DNA of 64,000 bases from Actinomyces mediterranea (lineage in GTDB: Bacteria; Actinomycetota; Actinomycetes; Actinomycetales; Actinomycetaceae): NCBI RefSeq assembly GCF_900155595.1, contig NZ_FTPB01000004.1, forward strand, positions 1,302,001 to 1,366,000, written 5' to 3'. Each line of letters starts with the position of its first letter. Positions within the stretch are counted from its first letter, which is position 1. This document shows, piece by piece, positions 1 through 7,872 of the stretch. The notes beneath the pieces were generated by a model. The model was not told the origin of the DNA, ran no database searches, and saw only the letters and a program-made list of their open reading frames with translations. The translations under genes were made by a program, and so were the position numbers.

Positions 1-203
1 TCGGGACGACGCATGACCCGGCAACGCCCTATGTCATGGCGGTGAATCTCGCTGCTCAATTGTCCTCCGGTGTCCTCGTGACAAACGAGGGGTGGGATCA
101 CACCGCGTATTCGAAGGTGGCGAATCCTTGCGTGCGCGGAGCCGTCGAAACCTATCTCGTTGATGGCAGCGTCCCCGAACAGGGGTTGATGTGCGGACAG
201 TAG
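1..203 (+). CDS. C-terminal end of an alpha/beta-hydrolase (partial)
   Basis: The gene enters from the left edge; the open frame starts at base 3 and ends at a TAG at 201-203, leaving about 66 residues. The motif DPATPY followed by VLVTNEGWDHTAY and a terminal Cys pair (NPCVRGAV, GLMCGQ) matches the TAP-like C-terminal region of secreted actinobacterial alpha/beta-hydrolases of the tripeptidyl-aminopeptidase type. In that family the Asp of DPAT and the His of DHTAY belong to the catalytic triad. The signal peptide and nucleophile lie outside the window, so the substrate cannot be told. Confidence 0.7.
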   Translation, partial: GTTHDPATPYVMAVNLAAQLSSGVLVTNEGWDHTAYSKVANPCVRGAVETYLVDGSVPEQGLMCGQ

Positions 204-313
204 GGACCGGTGTGAGGCGATCCATTGACGAGGACGTGCCGGGCATTTGCCCCAACCGAGCCCCTCACATTACAGTGTCACCGTTGCCTTGATACCCGCG
301 GGTGTTGCGGCGC

Positions 314-386
314 GCCACCTTAGCTCAGTCGGCAGAGCGATTCACTCGTAATGAATAGGTCGTGGGTTCGATTCCCACAGGTGGCT
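314..386 (+). tRNA. tRNA-Thr (anticodon CGU)
   Basis: A 73-base cloverleaf: acceptor GCCACCT pairs with AGGTGGC, the D arm contains TAGCTCAGTCGG, the anticodon stem ATTCA/TGAAT closes loop CTCGTAA (anticodon CGT, threonine), and the T arm is GTGGG-TTCGATT-CCCAC. The discriminator base is T at 386 and the CCA end is not encoded. Confidence 0.96.
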
Positions 387-419
387 CCGTGTGAAGTCCA
401 ATCCAGTTCCTCCCCGCAT

Positions 420-538
420 AAACGCACACAGTTTCTGGAAACCAAAGTTAAGTCAAACAGTTTTCAACCCTGTGACCTGCGAATATGTGATGCTTGTTCA
501 CGTGCGTGGGGAGTTTTTCGGGGAAACTGTGTGCGTTT
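420..538. repeat. Perfect 16-bp inverted repeat with 87-bp spacer
   Basis: AAACGCACACAGTTTC at 420-435 is the exact reverse complement of 523-538. The spacer holds no convincing gene. The element sits between tRNA-Thr and a truncated transporter gene, so it may be a small non-autonomous mobile element or the scar of a deletion. No target-site duplication was seen. Confidence 0.6.
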
Positions 539-541
539 TAG

Positions 542-1036
542 CGGGTTGACGGCGGCATCGCGGATGTCTTCATGTTCACCGCCGCGGGACCCTTCTACGT
601 GGCGAGTCATCCCGTATCCTCCCTCATCTCGGGCCTCGTTTTCGGCCTCGGTCTCATTCTCGTTGTCTTCGCAGGCGGAGAACTCGCGACTTCGGCGATG
701 ATGGCGCTTCCCCAGGCCGCCGCTCTGCGCCGCATCACCTGGGGGCGGGCGTCCCTCTGCCTCGCGATCTGGGCGCAGTCGAAAATTGCCAATGATGTGG
801 CGAAGATGGTTCTCATGGCGTGGTGCATGTTCGCCTTCGTGACCTCGGACTTCGAGCACGTCGTGGCGAATATGACGACGCTGAGCCCGGGGCTATTCTT
901 CAATGCTCCGGGCGTTCAGGCTGCGGGGATCGTTCATAATCTGGTGTTCGTAGGTTTGGGGAATCTCGTGGGCGGTGCCCTCTTCGTCGGGGCGGTCTAT
1001 CTATTCATCGCGCACCAAGAGGCTGCCGATCATTGA
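542..1036 (+). pseudogene. Formate/nitrite transporter (FNT family), twice-deleted remnant
   Basis: The readable product has hallmark FNT segments: GLILVVFAGGELATSAMM, then ITWGR, then AIWAQSKIANDVAK and FEHVVANMTT. Intact FNT proteins are about 260-280 residues with six membrane helices; here about 165 residues remain. The first helix region is missing because an in-frame TAG at 539-541 lies just beyond the inverted repeat. The stretch between ITWGR and LCLAIWAQ, normally about 70-80 residues, has been removed in frame. The first ATG is at 572. Transport function is unlikely. The assignment to FNT is firm; the view that it is dead is inferred from the missing segments. Confidence 0.75.
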
Positions 1037-1209
1037 CCGCAGGGCGGCGAGACGCATGGTCTTTGCGACACGCCGTCGCAAAGACTGGGTCGAAAGTCCT
1101 CTATGCTCGCCTTCATGACGAAATGCGTGGTCGTGTCAGATCGCCTCGACAACGGGTGCGGGATCACGCAGATATGCCCTGCGAGCAGACCGAAGGTGGA
1201 CTGACAACG

Positions 1210-2235
1210 GTGAACCTCATCGATATGCGCAACGAACTCGGACACCGGGCGGCGCCCGCAGTCGTCCTCGTCAATCTGGGAACCCCGAAGACGCCGACAA
1301 CGGCGGATGTGCGCACCTACCTGCGTCAATTCCTCTCCGATCGGCGCATCATCGAGATGAACCCGCTCATGTGGCGGCCCATTCTCGAAGGCATCATCTT
1401 GCGCGTCCGCCCCGCGCGAACCGCGGAGAAATACAGGACCATTTGGATGGATGAGGGGTCGCCGCTGCTTCATTACACCCTCGAGCAGGCCAGGCTCGTA
1501 GGGGAGGAGCTCAGCGGAGTCGCCACAGTTCGCGCGGCGATGCGCTACGGCAGCCCCGCCCTGGCGGATGTGCTTGACGAGCTCTACGCCGACGGATACC
1601 GCAAAGTAGCTGTGCTCGCGGCCTACCCGCAGTACTCGGGGACGACGGTTGCTTCCGTCAATGACGCACTCATCTCGTGGATGGCGTCGCGGCGCGACCA
1701 TATGGAGATCCGGATCTCCCGGTCCTTCCCCATCGTACCCTCCTACATCGAGGCTCTCGCCCGGGCGGTCGAAGACCATTGGGCGACTAATGGTCGCCCG
1801 GACTTCGAGGGCGGGGACCGCCTTATCGCGTCCTTCCATTCGATTCCCGTGGCGATGCACAAGGCGGGAGACCCCTATCGGAGTGAATGCGAAGCGACCG
1901 CCGCCGCCGTGAGCGATCGCCTCAACCTCCCCGAAGGGGCGTTGAGCGTCACCTTCCAATCCGTATTCGGGCCCGCCGAGTGGCTCGCCCCTGCGACGAT
2001 CGACACGGTCGAACACCTGGGGAAGCAGGGGGTCAATCGCGTCGACGTCATCTGTCCGGGATTCGTCGCCGATTGTCTCGAGACCCTTGAGGAGATCGAC
2101 CAGCTCAACCGCGAGACATTCCTCAAGGCGGGGGGCTCGCAATTCCACTACATCCGCTGGGGCAATGATGCTCCGGCGACGGTGGAGGCGCTCGTACAAC
2201 AGGCGCGCAGTCTCATCGGAGGTTGGGCGTCCTGA
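1210..2235 (+). CDS. hemH: Ferrochelatase
   Basis: Inserts ferrous iron into a porphyrin in the last steps of heme synthesis. The start used is the GTG at 1210 because AAGGTGG lies about ten bases upstream; other in-frame starts as far back as 1033 have poorer sites and add residues not seen in the family. Family motifs in order are VLVNLGTP near the N-terminus, FLSDRRIIEMN, QYSGTTVASV, the catalytic-histidine segment SFHSIPVAMHKAGDPY, and FQSVFGPAEWL followed by CPGFVADCLETLEEID with the conserved Glu. That last segment resembles the proteobacterial form (GFSADCLETLEEI) more than the usual actinobacterial coproporphyrin ferrochelatase. No other heme genes are nearby. The length, 341 residues, is normal. 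It converges on the MarR gene. Confidence 0.92.
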   Translation: MNLIDMRNELGHRAAPAVVLVNLGTPKTPTTADVRTYLRQFLSDRRIIEMNPLMWRPILEGIILRVRPARTAEKYRTIWMDEGSPLLHYTLEQARLVGEELSGVATVRAAMRYGSPALADVLDELYADGYRKVAVLAAYPQYSGTTVASVNDALISWMASRRDHMEIRISRSFPIVPSYIEALARAVEDHWATNGRPDFEGGDRLIASFHSIPVAMHKAGDPYRSECEATAAAVSDRLNLPEGALSVTFQSVFGPAEWLAPATIDTVEHLGKQGVNRVDVICPGFVADCLETLEEIDQLNRETFLKAGGSQFHYIRWGNDAPATVEALVQQARSLIGGWAS

Positions 2236-2289
2236 CTACGATGGCACGGAGCAAGGCGACGGGAATTAATTGGGCCCGCACCGACCGGG

Positions 2290-2739
2290 TTACTTCTCGA
2301 TATCGCTGAGGCGCTCTGCGATCCGTGAGAAGACGCGGTCGAGGACGGTGATCTCATCCTCTGTCAGGTCGTTGAGGACGAGAGACCTGATGATGTCTCG
2401 TTGAACGAGGGCGGCCTGTGAGAACAGGGCGGCGCCCTCGTCGGTGAGAATGACGAGCCCGCCGCGGCCATCTCCCGCACAAGGGGTTCTCATGACGAGT
2501 CCCCGGTCGACGAGCCGGTTGATGGTGTGAGTGAGGCGCGAGGGGCTGAAAACCACCTGGTGGGCCAGGATGGAAGGGCGGATGCCATTGGCTCCGGCGC
2601 GGGAGATCTGGAGGAGGACATTATACTCGGGCAGCGTGAGCTTGCAGGAGGACTTGAGGCCGATTTCGATGCGGTTCGACAGGCGAGAGGTCGTCGTGAA
2701 GTACGCCTCCCAGGCTTTGCCCCGAGCCTCCGGCCTCAT
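2290..2739 (-). CDS. MarR-family transcriptional regulator
   Basis: A 149-residue winged-helix regulator. The recognition region LPEYNVLLQISRAGANGIRPSILAHQVVFSPSRLTHTINRLVDRGLVMR and wing DGRGGLVILTDEG are typical of MarR proteins, which form dimers and usually repress a neighbouring gene until a ligand binds. The start at 2739 is chosen because GGGAGG lies nine bases upstream; an extension to 2787 is possible but lacks a site. It faces a decayed flavin monooxygenase/reductase pair on the same strand, which may once have been its target. Confidence 0.85.
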   Translation of the reverse strand: MRPEARGKAWEAYFTTTSRLSNRIEIGLKSSCKLTLPEYNVLLQISRAGANGIRPSILAHQVVFSPSRLTHTINRLVDRGLVMRTPCAGDGRGGLVILTDEGAALFSQAALVQRDIIRSLVLNDLTEDEITVLDRVFSRIAERLSDIEK

Positions 2740-2979
2740 CGTCGTGCGCCTCCCAGCAACGTGTCGAAGTCCGTGAAGCCCGGCCAAGAGTCTGCCTCGC
2801 TCACGGTGGTGGGGACGGGGGACTCGAAGGGGATCCCACTGCTCCCCGATATGGGATTGATTTTCAGGAAATTATCGCTTGAACCCTCCTCATGTCCATG
2901 TTTTGTGACCCCTTCCACCTTTGCGGGCGTGCAGGATGCGTCAGTGCGCGTCCCGAGGCGACGTAATAGCTCAGCGGCT

Positions 2980-3185
2980 CCCCGGGGTGATACGGGGGGC
3001 GGGGGAGGTCCTGCCCGACCCATCCGAGTCGACCGCGTGCGCGCCCCAGTCCTCCGTGGCGGCGTAGATCGCGGTCGGCACCGGATCGGCGTGCGCGCAT
3101 TCGAGACGGGATGGGGCGAAAGCGGTGAGGACGTGGTCGATGATTCTTCCGACATGCCCGCGTGGATGATGACGATGCTGCTCAT
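2980..3185 (-). pseudogene. FMN reductase remnant (CE1759-like)
   Basis: An N-terminal piece MSSIVIIHAGMSEESS, typical of the flavodoxin-like start of NADPH-dependent FMN reductases, is followed after a deletion and frame change by PVPTAIYAATEDWGAH, a signature from the C-terminal part of the same family. The central 100 or so residues are gone. Its ATG overlaps the stop of the upstream luciferase-like remnant by ATGA, showing the two were once translationally coupled. The 3' limit is approximate. Confidence 0.55.
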
Positions 3186-3859
3186 GCGACGTCGTTCCGA
3201 TCCTGCCCGCCCGCGAGGAGCGCGTCGGAATGGCGGATGGCGTCCTGGGAGTTCCTCCTCATAGAACTCTCCGGTCCAGTCCCGCGATTGTCTTCTTCGC
3301 CTCCCCGTGGTCGTGGTATTCGAATCGCTCGCGGTAAAGGGCGACCATTCGGGCGGTGTGCTCGGGCGGCCAGAAGATATTGTTGTGGAAGAAACCGTCG
3401 CCGCAATAGGCGGCCTGTTCGGCGATTTCGGGGAAGCGGATGGAGCCGTGCCACACGAATGGGGCGATGGAGTCGAGAGGGCGCGGTGTGGAGATGTATC
3501 CGCGAAGGAGAGTGCGGAACTTGCCCGACCGCGTGACATTCTCATTCGCCCACAGTTCGCGCAACAGTGCATAGTTCTCAATGGCACGTGCGATTCCATC
3601 TCGAATGTCTTTGCCGAACCAGGGGTAGACGGAGCCGGTGTTGCCGTGGCCCATCGTGAGGTCGATCCGTCCGTCGGGCATATAGTGGCATCGCGTAATC
3701 CTCGGCGATCTTCACGGGGTCATTCGTCGTGATGAGAGCCCTCGGTCGATAGTTGGATCCTTTCGGTGACCGCAGCGATGCGCGCGAGGGGCGTCGTGGG
3801 ATGTGGTCGGTGGTGGGATCGGTGGTGGGGTCCGAGACGCTCATGATTCCGAACTGCAT
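3182..3859 (-). pseudogene. LLM-class flavin-dependent monooxygenase remnant (CE1758-like)
   Basis: The start MQFGIMSVSDPTTDPTTDH and the segment ALITTNDPVKIAEDYAM are in one frame but are joined by a deletion of roughly 60-70 residues. A frameshift near 3680 moves the rest (GHGNTGSVYPWFGKDIRDGI, APFVWHGSIRFPEIAEQAA, DGFFHNNIFWP) into another frame, and near 3260 the frame changes again to RRNSQDAIR. Family members are about 350 residues, with a bacterial-luciferase-like barrel that uses FMNH2 from the reductase partner encoded next door. Several independent lesions make this a clear pseudogene. Confidence 0.75.
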
Positions 3860-4074
3860 GGGTGTTCCTTAGAAGAATCGTTCACCGAAAGATGTAGTGC
3901 AACTTTCAACCATATCTGAACTGCGAGGTGCATCTCGTAGTGTCAGGGACGGGCTGCGGCACAGGGAAAGAATGAATTTCTACTTGCGTCATCATGAATG
4001 ATGAATTTATTCTTGAGTATTGAAAAGCGGGGAGTTGAGCCCCGGCATTCACCCTCTCGAGAATAGGAATTTTC

Positions 4075-4395
4075 ATGAAGAAGACTCATGTCGTCCTCAT
4101 TGATGACATCGACAACTCTGTCGAAGCGGTGAAGACCGTGAATTTTGCACTCAATGGCACCTCCTACGAAATCGACCTTTCTCAGGATCACCTTGACGAA
4201 CTCGAAGCCGATTTCGCGAAGTGGGTCACCGCTGCTCGCAAGATCTCAGGACGAGGTGTGCGCTCTGCTCGGACCTCGACAGGGCCGAAGACCGCGGTTG
4301 TGCGCGCCTGGGCGAAGGAACAGGGCATTGAGATCTCCGATCGTGGTCGGATCCCCGCTCCCGTCCTCGAGTCGTACCTCGCTGCGAAGGCCTGA
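4075..4395 (+). CDS. lsr2: Lsr2 nucleoid-associated xenogeneic silencer
   Basis: A 106-residue protein. The N-terminal half (KKTHVVLIDDIDNS...VNFALNGTSYEIDLS) is the Lsr2 dimerisation domain. The C-terminal half (VVRAWAKEQGIEISDRGRIPAPVLESYLAA) is the DNA-binding domain with the RGR AT-hook-like motif. Lsr2 bridges AT-rich DNA and represses horizontally acquired genes in actinobacteria. The gene is preceded by an unusually AT-rich stretch (about 3870-4020), which fits autoregulation. AGGA six bases before the ATG is a usable ribosome-binding site. The DNA-binding motif is intact. Confidence 0.95.
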   Translation: MKKTHVVLIDDIDNSVEAVKTVNFALNGTSYEIDLSQDHLDELEADFAKWVTAARKISGRGVRSARTSTGPKTAVVRAWAKEQGIEISDRGRIPAPVLESYLAAKA

Positions 4396-4403
4396 TGCAT
4401 GTG

Positions 4404-4423
4404 CCTGCTCGCCGTTGAGCAGG
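4404..4423 (+). terminator. Weak hairpin after lsr2
   Basis: CCTGCTC and GAGCAGG form a 7-bp stem around GCCGTT just after the lsr2 stop. There is no T tract, so this may be only a partial terminator. Confidence 0.4.
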
Positions 4424-4469
4424 TAAGAACACCGGTGACAAGACCGCTGTCGAATGAAAGAATGACACC

Positions 4470-5207
4470 ATGACTTACACGCTGGTACTGCTCCGCCACG
4501 GCGAGAGCGAATGGAACGCGAAGAACCTCTTCACAGGTTGGGTCGATGTGCCCCTGTCGGACAAGGGCCGTGCAGAAGCCACCCACGGTGGCGAACTCCT
4601 CAAGGAATCCGGCGTTCTGCCGGACCTGCTGTTCACCTCGATGCTGCGTCGCGCCATCATGACGGCGAATCTCGCCCTCGACGCCGCTGACCGCCACTGG
4701 ATCCCCGTCGAGCGCAACTGGCGCCTCAATGAGCGCCACTACGGTGCCCTCCAGGGCAAGAATAAGAAGGAGATCCGCGACGAGTACGGCGAAGAACAGT
4801 TCATGCAATGGCGCCGCTCCTACGACGTGCCGCCGCCCGTGATCGAGGCTGGTTCGGAGTTCTCCCAGGACGCTGATCCCCGCTACACGGGTGAGCCGAT
4901 CCCGGCGACCGAGTGCCTTAAGGACGTCCTCGAACGCATGCTCCCCTATTGGGAAGGCACGATCGTCCCGGCGATCACAACCGGCAAGACCGTTATGATC
5001 GCTGCGCACGGCAACTCGCTGCGCGCCATCGTCAAGCACCTCGATGACATCTCCGATGATGACATTGCGGGCGTCAACATCCCCACCGGCATTCCGCTCG
5101 TCTACGAGCTCGACGAGGAGACTCTCAAGCCCGTGAAGAAGGGCGGCACCTATCTGGATCCCGAGGCTGAGGCGAAGATCGCCGCCGTCGCGAACCAGGG
5201 CAAGTGA
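4470..5207 (+). CDS. gpmA: 2,3-bisphosphoglycerate-dependent phosphoglycerate mutase
   Basis: Interconverts 3- and 2-phosphoglycerate in glycolysis and gluconeogenesis. At 245 residues it has the normal length. The histidine-phosphatase signature [10 protein letters not shown] places the phosphorylated His at residue 10, followed by [26 protein letters not shown] and the second catalytic His in [17 protein letters not shown]. The C-terminal segment [13 protein letters not shown] is also conserved. It lies in the same direction as lsr2 and ends at a strong hairpin. Confidence 0.96.
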   Translation: MTYTLVLLRHGESEWNAKNLFTGWVDVPLSDKGRAEATHGGELLKESGVLPDLLFTSMLRRAIMTANLALDAADRHWIPVERNWRLNERHYGALQGKNKKEIRDEYGEEQFMQWRRSYDVPPPVIEAGSEFSQDADPRYTGEPIPATECLKDVLERMLPYWEGTIVPAITTGKTVMIAAHGNSLRAIVKHLDDISDDDIAGVNIPTGIPLVYELDEETLKPVKKGGTYLDPEAEAKIAAVANQGK

Positions 5208-5221
5208 GCCATTCTCGCTGA

Positions 5222-5278
5222 AACTGCGGTATGGGGGTGGCCCCGACTATCGGTCGGGGCCACCCCCATACCGCAGTT
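5222..5278. terminator. Perfect 26-bp inverted repeat after gpmA
   Basis: The arms 5222-5247 and 5253-5278 are exact reverse complements around a five-base loop (TATCG). This is a very stable hairpin immediately after gpmA and 16 bases before the -10 of the next gene. No T run follows, so it may end transcription in both directions or insulate the downstream promoter. Confidence 0.75.
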
Positions 5279-5293
5279 GTGCTGCACCGGTAC

Positions 5294-5299
5294 TATACT
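5294..5299 (+). promoter_or_regulatory. -10 element of a leaderless promoter (GNAT gene)
   Basis: TATACT followed by exactly six bases and then the ATG at 5306. No ribosome-binding site precedes the ATG, so the mRNA is predicted to begin at or next to the start codon. Confidence 0.55.
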
Positions 5300-5305
5300 C
5301 GCGGG

Positions 5306-5752
5306 ATGATCGCTGAGAATCCCGAGACGCTCATCGGGTTGACGGTCGTCACCGACTTGAGCCGGGCGGATATGGAAACCGTTCACCGATGGTTGACGGG
5401 TGACACCTATTGGGGTGCGGGCAGGAGCCTCGAGCAGACCCTGACTGCTGGCGACCACTCGTTGAACTTCGGCCTGCGCGACGGCGACGGCGCCCTGTGC
5501 GGGTATGCCCGAGTCGTCACCGATTACGCCCACTTCGCCTGGCTTGCCGACGTCTACGTCCTTCCAGCGCTGCGGGGATGCGGTGCGGGTAGGCGGCTCA
5601 TCGCCGCGGTCATCGAGACACTGAGGAGAATGGAACTCAACCTGGTGCTCCTGGCGACCAACGACGCCCATGGTTTCTACGAAGGATTCGGTTTCGCTCC
5701 CCTCGCCGACCCGGGGCGCTTCATGGCGGCGCGACTGCGCCCGCCCCGTTGA
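5306..5752 (+). CDS. GNAT-family N-acetyltransferase
   Basis: A 148-residue acetyl-CoA-dependent acyltransferase. The fold is shown by WLADVYVLPALRGCGAGRRLIAAVIE, which contains motif A (the R-x-x-G-x-G/A pyrophosphate loop), and by LLATNDAHGFYEGFGFAPL, the usual strand and Tyr-containing helix (motif B). The closest described types are the small YitH/aminoalkylphosphonate-like acetyltransferases whose end reads HGFYEKFGF. The substrate cannot be predicted. The start at 5306 is supported by the TATACT-N6-ATG arrangement. Confidence 0.85.
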   Translation: MIAENPETLIGLTVVTDLSRADMETVHRWLTGDTYWGAGRSLEQTLTAGDHSLNFGLRDGDGALCGYARVVTDYAHFAWLADVYVLPALRGCGAGRRLIAAVIETLRRMELNLVLLATNDAHGFYEGFGFAPLADPGRFMAARLRPPR

Positions 5753-5889
5753 CGATATCCTCGAGTCACCCCTTCCCCTTTCTGGGGCGCGCGAAGGTTC
5801 CGCTCCGATCCGCTGCGAGGTCTCGTCGGCCGGGTGCCGTCTGAGAAGAGGTTTCTCGACTCCGGGCGGGCCATATAGGTCGTGAATGG

Positions 5890-5895
5890 TAGAAT
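5890..5895 (+). promoter_or_regulatory. Candidate -10 for carD-ispD
   Basis: TAGAAT lies about 36 bases before the carD start, leaving a short leader that contains GGGAG. No good -35 is seen, which is common for CarD-dependent actinobacterial promoters. Confidence 0.4.
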
Positions 5896-5931
5896 GAGAT
5901 TTGCTATTCGCATAGTTCAGGGAGTCCGCTC

Positions 5932-6450
5932 ATGTCCTTCGCCATCGGTCAGACGGTTGTTTATCCTCACCACGGTGCCGCCACGATCGAAGAGATCTCC
6001 ACCCGCACGGTTCGGGGCGAAGACGTCACCTATCTGACCCTGCGAGTCAATCAGGGCGACCTTACCATTCAGGTCCCCGCGGGAAACGTCGACCTCGTCG
6101 GAGTGCGCGACGTCGTCGATGAGGACGGCCTCGAAGAGGTCCTATCCGTCCTGCGCGCCCCCTACATCGAAGAGCCGACGAACTGGTCGCGCCGCTACAA
6201 AGCGAACCAGGAAAAACTCTCGACCGGTGACATCGTCAAGGTCTCAGAAGTGGTCCGCGACCTCACCCGTCGTGACGATCAGAAGAAGCTCTCGACCGGG
6301 GAGAAGCGGATGCTGACGAAGGCCCGCCAGATCCTCACCTCTGAACTCGCTCTCGCGCGCAATATCGACAAGGCGGCTGCGGCCGCCAGGCTTGACGAGG
6401 TCCTCGCAGAGGGGTACGTGCCCTTCGACGACGACGCAATCGACGAGTGA
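5932..6450 (+). CDS. carD: CarD-family RNA polymerase-binding regulator
   Basis: A 172-residue transcription factor that binds RNA polymerase beta and stabilises open complexes. The N-terminal Tudor-like RNAP-interaction domain is seen in [20 protein letters not shown]...[20 protein letters not shown]. The helical DNA-binding domain contains the conserved tryptophan in [17 protein letters not shown], then [31 protein letters not shown] precedes the ATG. The stop is one base before the ispD ATG, so the two are co-transcribed, as in mycobacteria. Confidence 0.95.
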   Translation: MSFAIGQTVVYPHHGAATIEEISTRTVRGEDVTYLTLRVNQGDLTIQVPAGNVDLVGVRDVVDEDGLEEVLSVLRAPYIEEPTNWSRRYKANQEKLSTGDIVKVSEVVRDLTRRDDQKKLSTGEKRMLTKARQILTSELALARNIDKAAAAARLDEVLAEGYVPFDDDAIDE

Positions 6451-6451
6451 C

Positions 6452-7222
6452 ATGGCGGCGTTCGCCGTACTGACAGCCGCAGGATCGGGCACCAGGCTCG
6501 GATGCTCGGGCCCCAAGGCCCTCGTCGGCGTCGCGGGCGTCCCGATGGTTGTGCGTGCTGCGCGCGGCCTCGTCGATGCGGGAATCGCCGGGATCATCAT
6601 CACCGCCCCCTCCGACCATCTTTACGACTTCACCCGGCTATTCCCCGGCGCAGTGCTGAACGGGGTCCCCATCCGCGTCGTCGCGGGCTCATCTGCATCC
6701 CGCCAGGCCTCCGTCGCCCTCGGAATGGCGCAACTGCCCGCATTGGCAGCGGATACGGGGGAGGGCCTCGATGCCACGACCCCCGTCCTCGTCCACGATG
6801 CCGCACGCTGCCTCACGCCCACCAGCGTGATCCGCCGGGTCGTCAACGCCGTCGAATCCGGCCTCGTCGCCGTCATCCCCGTCCTGCCCGTCACCGATAC
6901 CCTCAAAGAGGTCGGGGAGCCCCTCACGGTCTCCGATATCCGCATGCGCCCCGTCCTGGCGACTCCCGACAGGCTCACCATGGTCGCAGTGCAGACCCCT
7001 CAGGGATTCGCATGGTCCATTCTCAAGAAGGCACATGCGGCGGCCGAGGCCCGCTCCGCATCGGAATCAACCGCAGCGACCGACGACGCGGGACTCGTCG
7101 AGGACCTTGGGGAACAGGTCGTCGTCGTCGACGGCGACGCGCTGTGCCTCAAGATCACGACCGCACTCGACTTGGGGCTGGCCGAGCATCTCATCGCCAA
7201 TACTGAACGGGCGGGCGCTTAA
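6452..7222 (+). CDS. ispD: 2-C-methyl-D-erythritol 4-phosphate cytidylyltransferase
   Basis: Third enzyme of the MEP isoprenoid route, coupling CTP to methylerythritol phosphate. The nucleotide-binding N-terminus AVLTAAGSGTRLGCSGPKALV has the conserved G-x-G-x-R and Lys. VLVHDAARCLTPTSVI is the conserved HDAAR motif, and VQTPQGFAWSILKKAH plus TDDAGLVEDLG complete the family signature. The length of 256 residues is usual. It is coupled to carD; in many actinobacteria ispF follows directly, but here ispF lies about 2.8 kb away on the other strand. Confidence 0.94.
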   Translation: MAAFAVLTAAGSGTRLGCSGPKALVGVAGVPMVVRAARGLVDAGIAGIIITAPSDHLYDFTRLFPGAVLNGVPIRVVAGSSASRQASVALGMAQLPALAADTGEGLDATTPVLVHDAARCLTPTSVIRRVVNAVESGLVAVIPVLPVTDTLKEVGEPLTVSDIRMRPVLATPDRLTMVAVQTPQGFAWSILKKAHAAAEARSASESTAATDDAGLVEDLGEQVVVVDGDALCLKITTALDLGLAEHLIANTERAGA

Positions 7223-7850
7223 GCGTCGTTGAGTCGACGCTTGCGGGTGAGGACGACCGCTACAGCGCCTGCAACTCCGATCGCTCCAACGAGGGCGGAG
7301 TAGGAGCCTCATCCTTTGAGCCGCTCGGGCGCGGCGTGATCGAGCCGGTCGCAAGATCGAGGAGAGAGTGGTGCTCGTCTGCGAGGGCGAAATCCTTGAT
7401 GACGAAGGATTGGACGGACGCAGTGAAACGCGAATGCGGAAGAAACTGACACGGCGAAGCTCTTTGCATCCTTTGCAAACTCGAAGCTCTCGTTCATACT
7501 GATGCGCCGTCCCCCGCTCAGCGTCGTCTCAATGCTCTTCCCGGAGGTGAGAGTCTCGCTCAGCAACTTCGGGTACTCTCGCCATAGCGGTTGCCGAGTT
7601 CAACCTTCACATATGCGGACAGTGTGAGATCGGCTGACTTGAGGGAGACCCTGTGATCGCCTGACTCGGTGTTCACTATGTCGAATTCGACGATCGGTGA
7701 GGCAAGGGCTCGTGGCGCGTAGTCCAGACGAGTGTTCTCCGACCGATTGACGCGTTCGGCAAGATCCGGGGGATGCCCATTCGACGTACGGCGCGTGAGT
7801 GTGCCCATCGCCGTGATAGCTTTACGATGAGCTCGCACTTGCGGGCCTTG
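7223..7850 (-). pseudogene. Decayed cell-wall-anchored surface protein
   Basis: Read on the minus strand, three frames supply consecutive pieces of one protein: ASPIVEFDIVNTESGDHRVSLKSADLTLSAY, then SGKSIETTLSGGRRISMNESFEFAKDA, then SFVIKDFALADEHHSLLDLATG. It ends with SYSALVGAIGVAGAVAVVL followed by TRKRRLNDA and a stop. That tail is a membrane span plus basic residues, as at the C-terminus of sortase-anchored proteins, although no LPxTG is readable. Several frameshifts and a stop before the anchor mean it cannot make a full protein. The 5' limit is approximate. Confidence 0.5.
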
Positions 7851-7872
7851 GACATCCCAAGGAGTGTACGCC

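Noticed and set aside
1033-1209. Longer N-terminus for the ferrochelatase
   Set aside because: The extra 59 residues are basic and unlike the family, and the GTG at 1210 has a clear ribosome-binding site.
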